Part shown: positions 63,373 through 64,000 of the stretch, in pieces
Layout of the letters: the number at the start of each line of letters is the position of its first letter
Position numbering within the stretch: the first letter of the stretch is position 1
Source: Leifsonia xyli
GTDB lineage: Bacteria; Actinomycetota; Actinomycetes; Actinomycetales; Microbacteriaceae
DNA: 64,000 nucleotides
Reading direction: 5' to 3'
Assembly (NCBI GenBank): GCA_003243275.1
Contig: QFQR01000002.1
Span: 310,001-374,000, forward strand
The notes under the pieces: model-generated
Told to the model about the DNA's origin: nothing
Seen by the model: the letters and a program-made list of their open reading frames with translations, nothing else
The model's database searches: none
Position numbers and translations under genes: made by a program

Positions 63373-63412
63373 GTGAACAGCCGTTCACCTAGGTCTGTGA
63401 ACATGTGTACAC
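63373..63412. promoter_or_regulatory. two TetR-type operator palindromes
   Basis: GTGAACAGCCGTTCAC (63373-63388) has perfect GTGAAC/GTTCAC arms. GTGAACATGTGTACAC (63397-63412) has the same left arm and one mismatch in the right. The second overlaps the likely -10 (TACACT, 63408-63413) of the rightward TetR gene; the first lies just upstream of the SDR start. Confidence 0.75.
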
Positions 63413-63423
63413 TGAACCGCACG

Positions 63424-64000
63424 ATGACGCAAGCCTCCGCCGACAGCCCCCCACGCATCCCGAACCCGCGAGGCGCGGGCGAGCGGCTGCGCGGCGAACT
63501 CGTGCTCGCCGCCCGTGAGCTGCTGACGGCGACCCCGGATGCGGCCCCCTTCTCGCTGCGCGCGGTCGCCAAGACGGTCGGCGTGGCGCCCTCGGCCGTC
63601 TACCGGCACTTCGCCTCCGTCGACGAGCTCATCCGGGCGGTGCTCGTCGACGGCAACGCCGAACTGCGCGAAGCCCTCGAACTCGGCGGCACCGCGCTCG
63701 ACCGCGCCGCGCTCGTGACCCTCGCCCGGCGCTACCTGCGATGGGGCACCGCCAACCCCGGCGCCTACCGGCTGCTGTTCGAGAGCGCCGACCGGCTGGG
63801 CCACGTCGCCGGCCCCGGTGCCCCCGGCTGGGACCTGATCGAGCTGCTCACCCGGGGCCTCGCGGCTGCGCACGGCGACGCATCCGAGGTCCTCGCGATC
63901 CGGCTGTGGACGGCACTCCACGGCCTCACCTCGCTGCGCGTGCACAAAGGTGATGAGCCCTGGCCGACGAGCGCCGAGCATGAGATCGAGGTGTTCATCG
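63424..64000 (+). CDS. TetR-family regulator, cut by the window edge
   Basis: First 192 codons. HTH: FSLRAVAKTVGVAPSAVYRHFASVDELIRAVL. The C-terminal region (RRYLRWGTANPGAYRLLFES, IRLWTALHGLTSLRVHKG) matches the WHG-type TetR_C domain. No stop before the window ends; family length suggests only a few codons are missing. Probably autoregulated through the operators at 63373-63412, which it shares with the divergent SDR gene. Confidence 0.9.
   Translation, partial: MTQASADSPPRIPNPRGAGERLRGELVLAARELLTATPDAAPFSLRAVAKTVGVAPSAVYRHFASVDELIRAVLVDGNAELREALELGGTALDRAALVTLARRYLRWGTANPGAYRLLFESADRLGHVAGPGAPGWDLIELLTRGLAAAHGDASEVLAIRLWTALHGLTSLRVHKGDEPWPTSAEHEIEVFI

Overview
The window is chromosomal DNA from a high-GC Gram-positive actinobacterium, most likely a member of the Microbacteriaceae. 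The evidence is the strong G/C bias at third codon positions, many GTG and some TTG starts, the very frequent GGATGC/GCATCC words, a DUF222-HNH (13E12-type) gene, and actinobacterial markers (CarD, GlnR, SenX3-RegX3, IdeR, fused IspDF, DUF3027, DUF2530, DUF3263, WXG100). Gene order follows the actinobacterial core chromosome: gpmA/phoU/senX3-regX3, carD-ispDF-cysS-rlmB, and XPB helicase/helicase-associated protein/cold-shock protein/DUF3027/DUF2530/serC all resemble the M. tuberculosis layout.

Layout. 1-9.6 kb: tRNA-Lys, then a leftward phosphate block (pstS-pstC-pstA-pstB, a MutT1-like Nudix/phosphatase, polyphosphate kinase) ending in the nitrogen regulator GlnR. 9.7-16 kb: small membrane proteins, nitrobindin-like protein, YgfZ-like protein, FUSC-family protein, methyltransferase, gpmA, thiamine-binding protein, acetyltransferase. 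16-19.4 kb: phoU divergent from senX3-regX3, then a lipoprotein. 19.5-29 kb: carD, ispDF, an iron-box-controlled HtaA haem protein, cysS, rlmB, a GlcG/HbpS-like protein, a DUF4032 kinase-like protein. 29-40 kb: DUF222-HNH gene, MsiK/UgpC ATPase, DsbA-like thioredoxin, tRNA-Thr, nitroreductase, msrB, DUF2332, DUF3263, LytR_C protein, cold-shock protein, DUF3048 lipoprotein, groEL under CIRCE. 40-47.4 kb: WXG100 protein, a TrcS/TrcR-like two-component pair, FolP2 and RibD-C proteins, a repeat-filled gap of about 0.9 kb, an ABC exporter. 47.4-56.7 kb: XPB helicase and partner, DUF3027/DUF2530 overlap, serC, ideR, a 33-codon mini-gene with its own terminator, HNH nuclease, CHAP hydrolase, tRNA-Arg. 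56.8-64 kb: looser accessory genes (two SDRs, XRE, two TetR regulators, epoxide hydrolase, DUF1772, acetyltransferase).

How parts connect. Phosphate: 11-nt direct repeats of the PhoP/RegX3 type lie upstream of pstS and between phoU and senX3, and the likely binder (RegX3), kinase (SenX3) and brake (PhoU) are all encoded here. Iron: IdeR retains all the metal ligands I could check, and a 15/19 match to the IdeR/DtxR box precedes htaA. Stress: groEL has a CIRCE operator plus an extra half-site.

Two general sequence patterns stand out. At least 17 genes have a TANNNT -10 hexamer exactly 6 or 7 nt before the start codon, the signature of leaderless transcription. Several families of intergenic palindromes recur, including inverted pairs of a GGTCTCGATACGC...CTACTCGACC element. 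I found no CRISPR array, prophage, transposase or recognisable defence island. The most interesting items are the mini-gene/terminator module before the HNH nuclease, a gene after gpmA that seems to have lost its start codon, and the repeat architecture.
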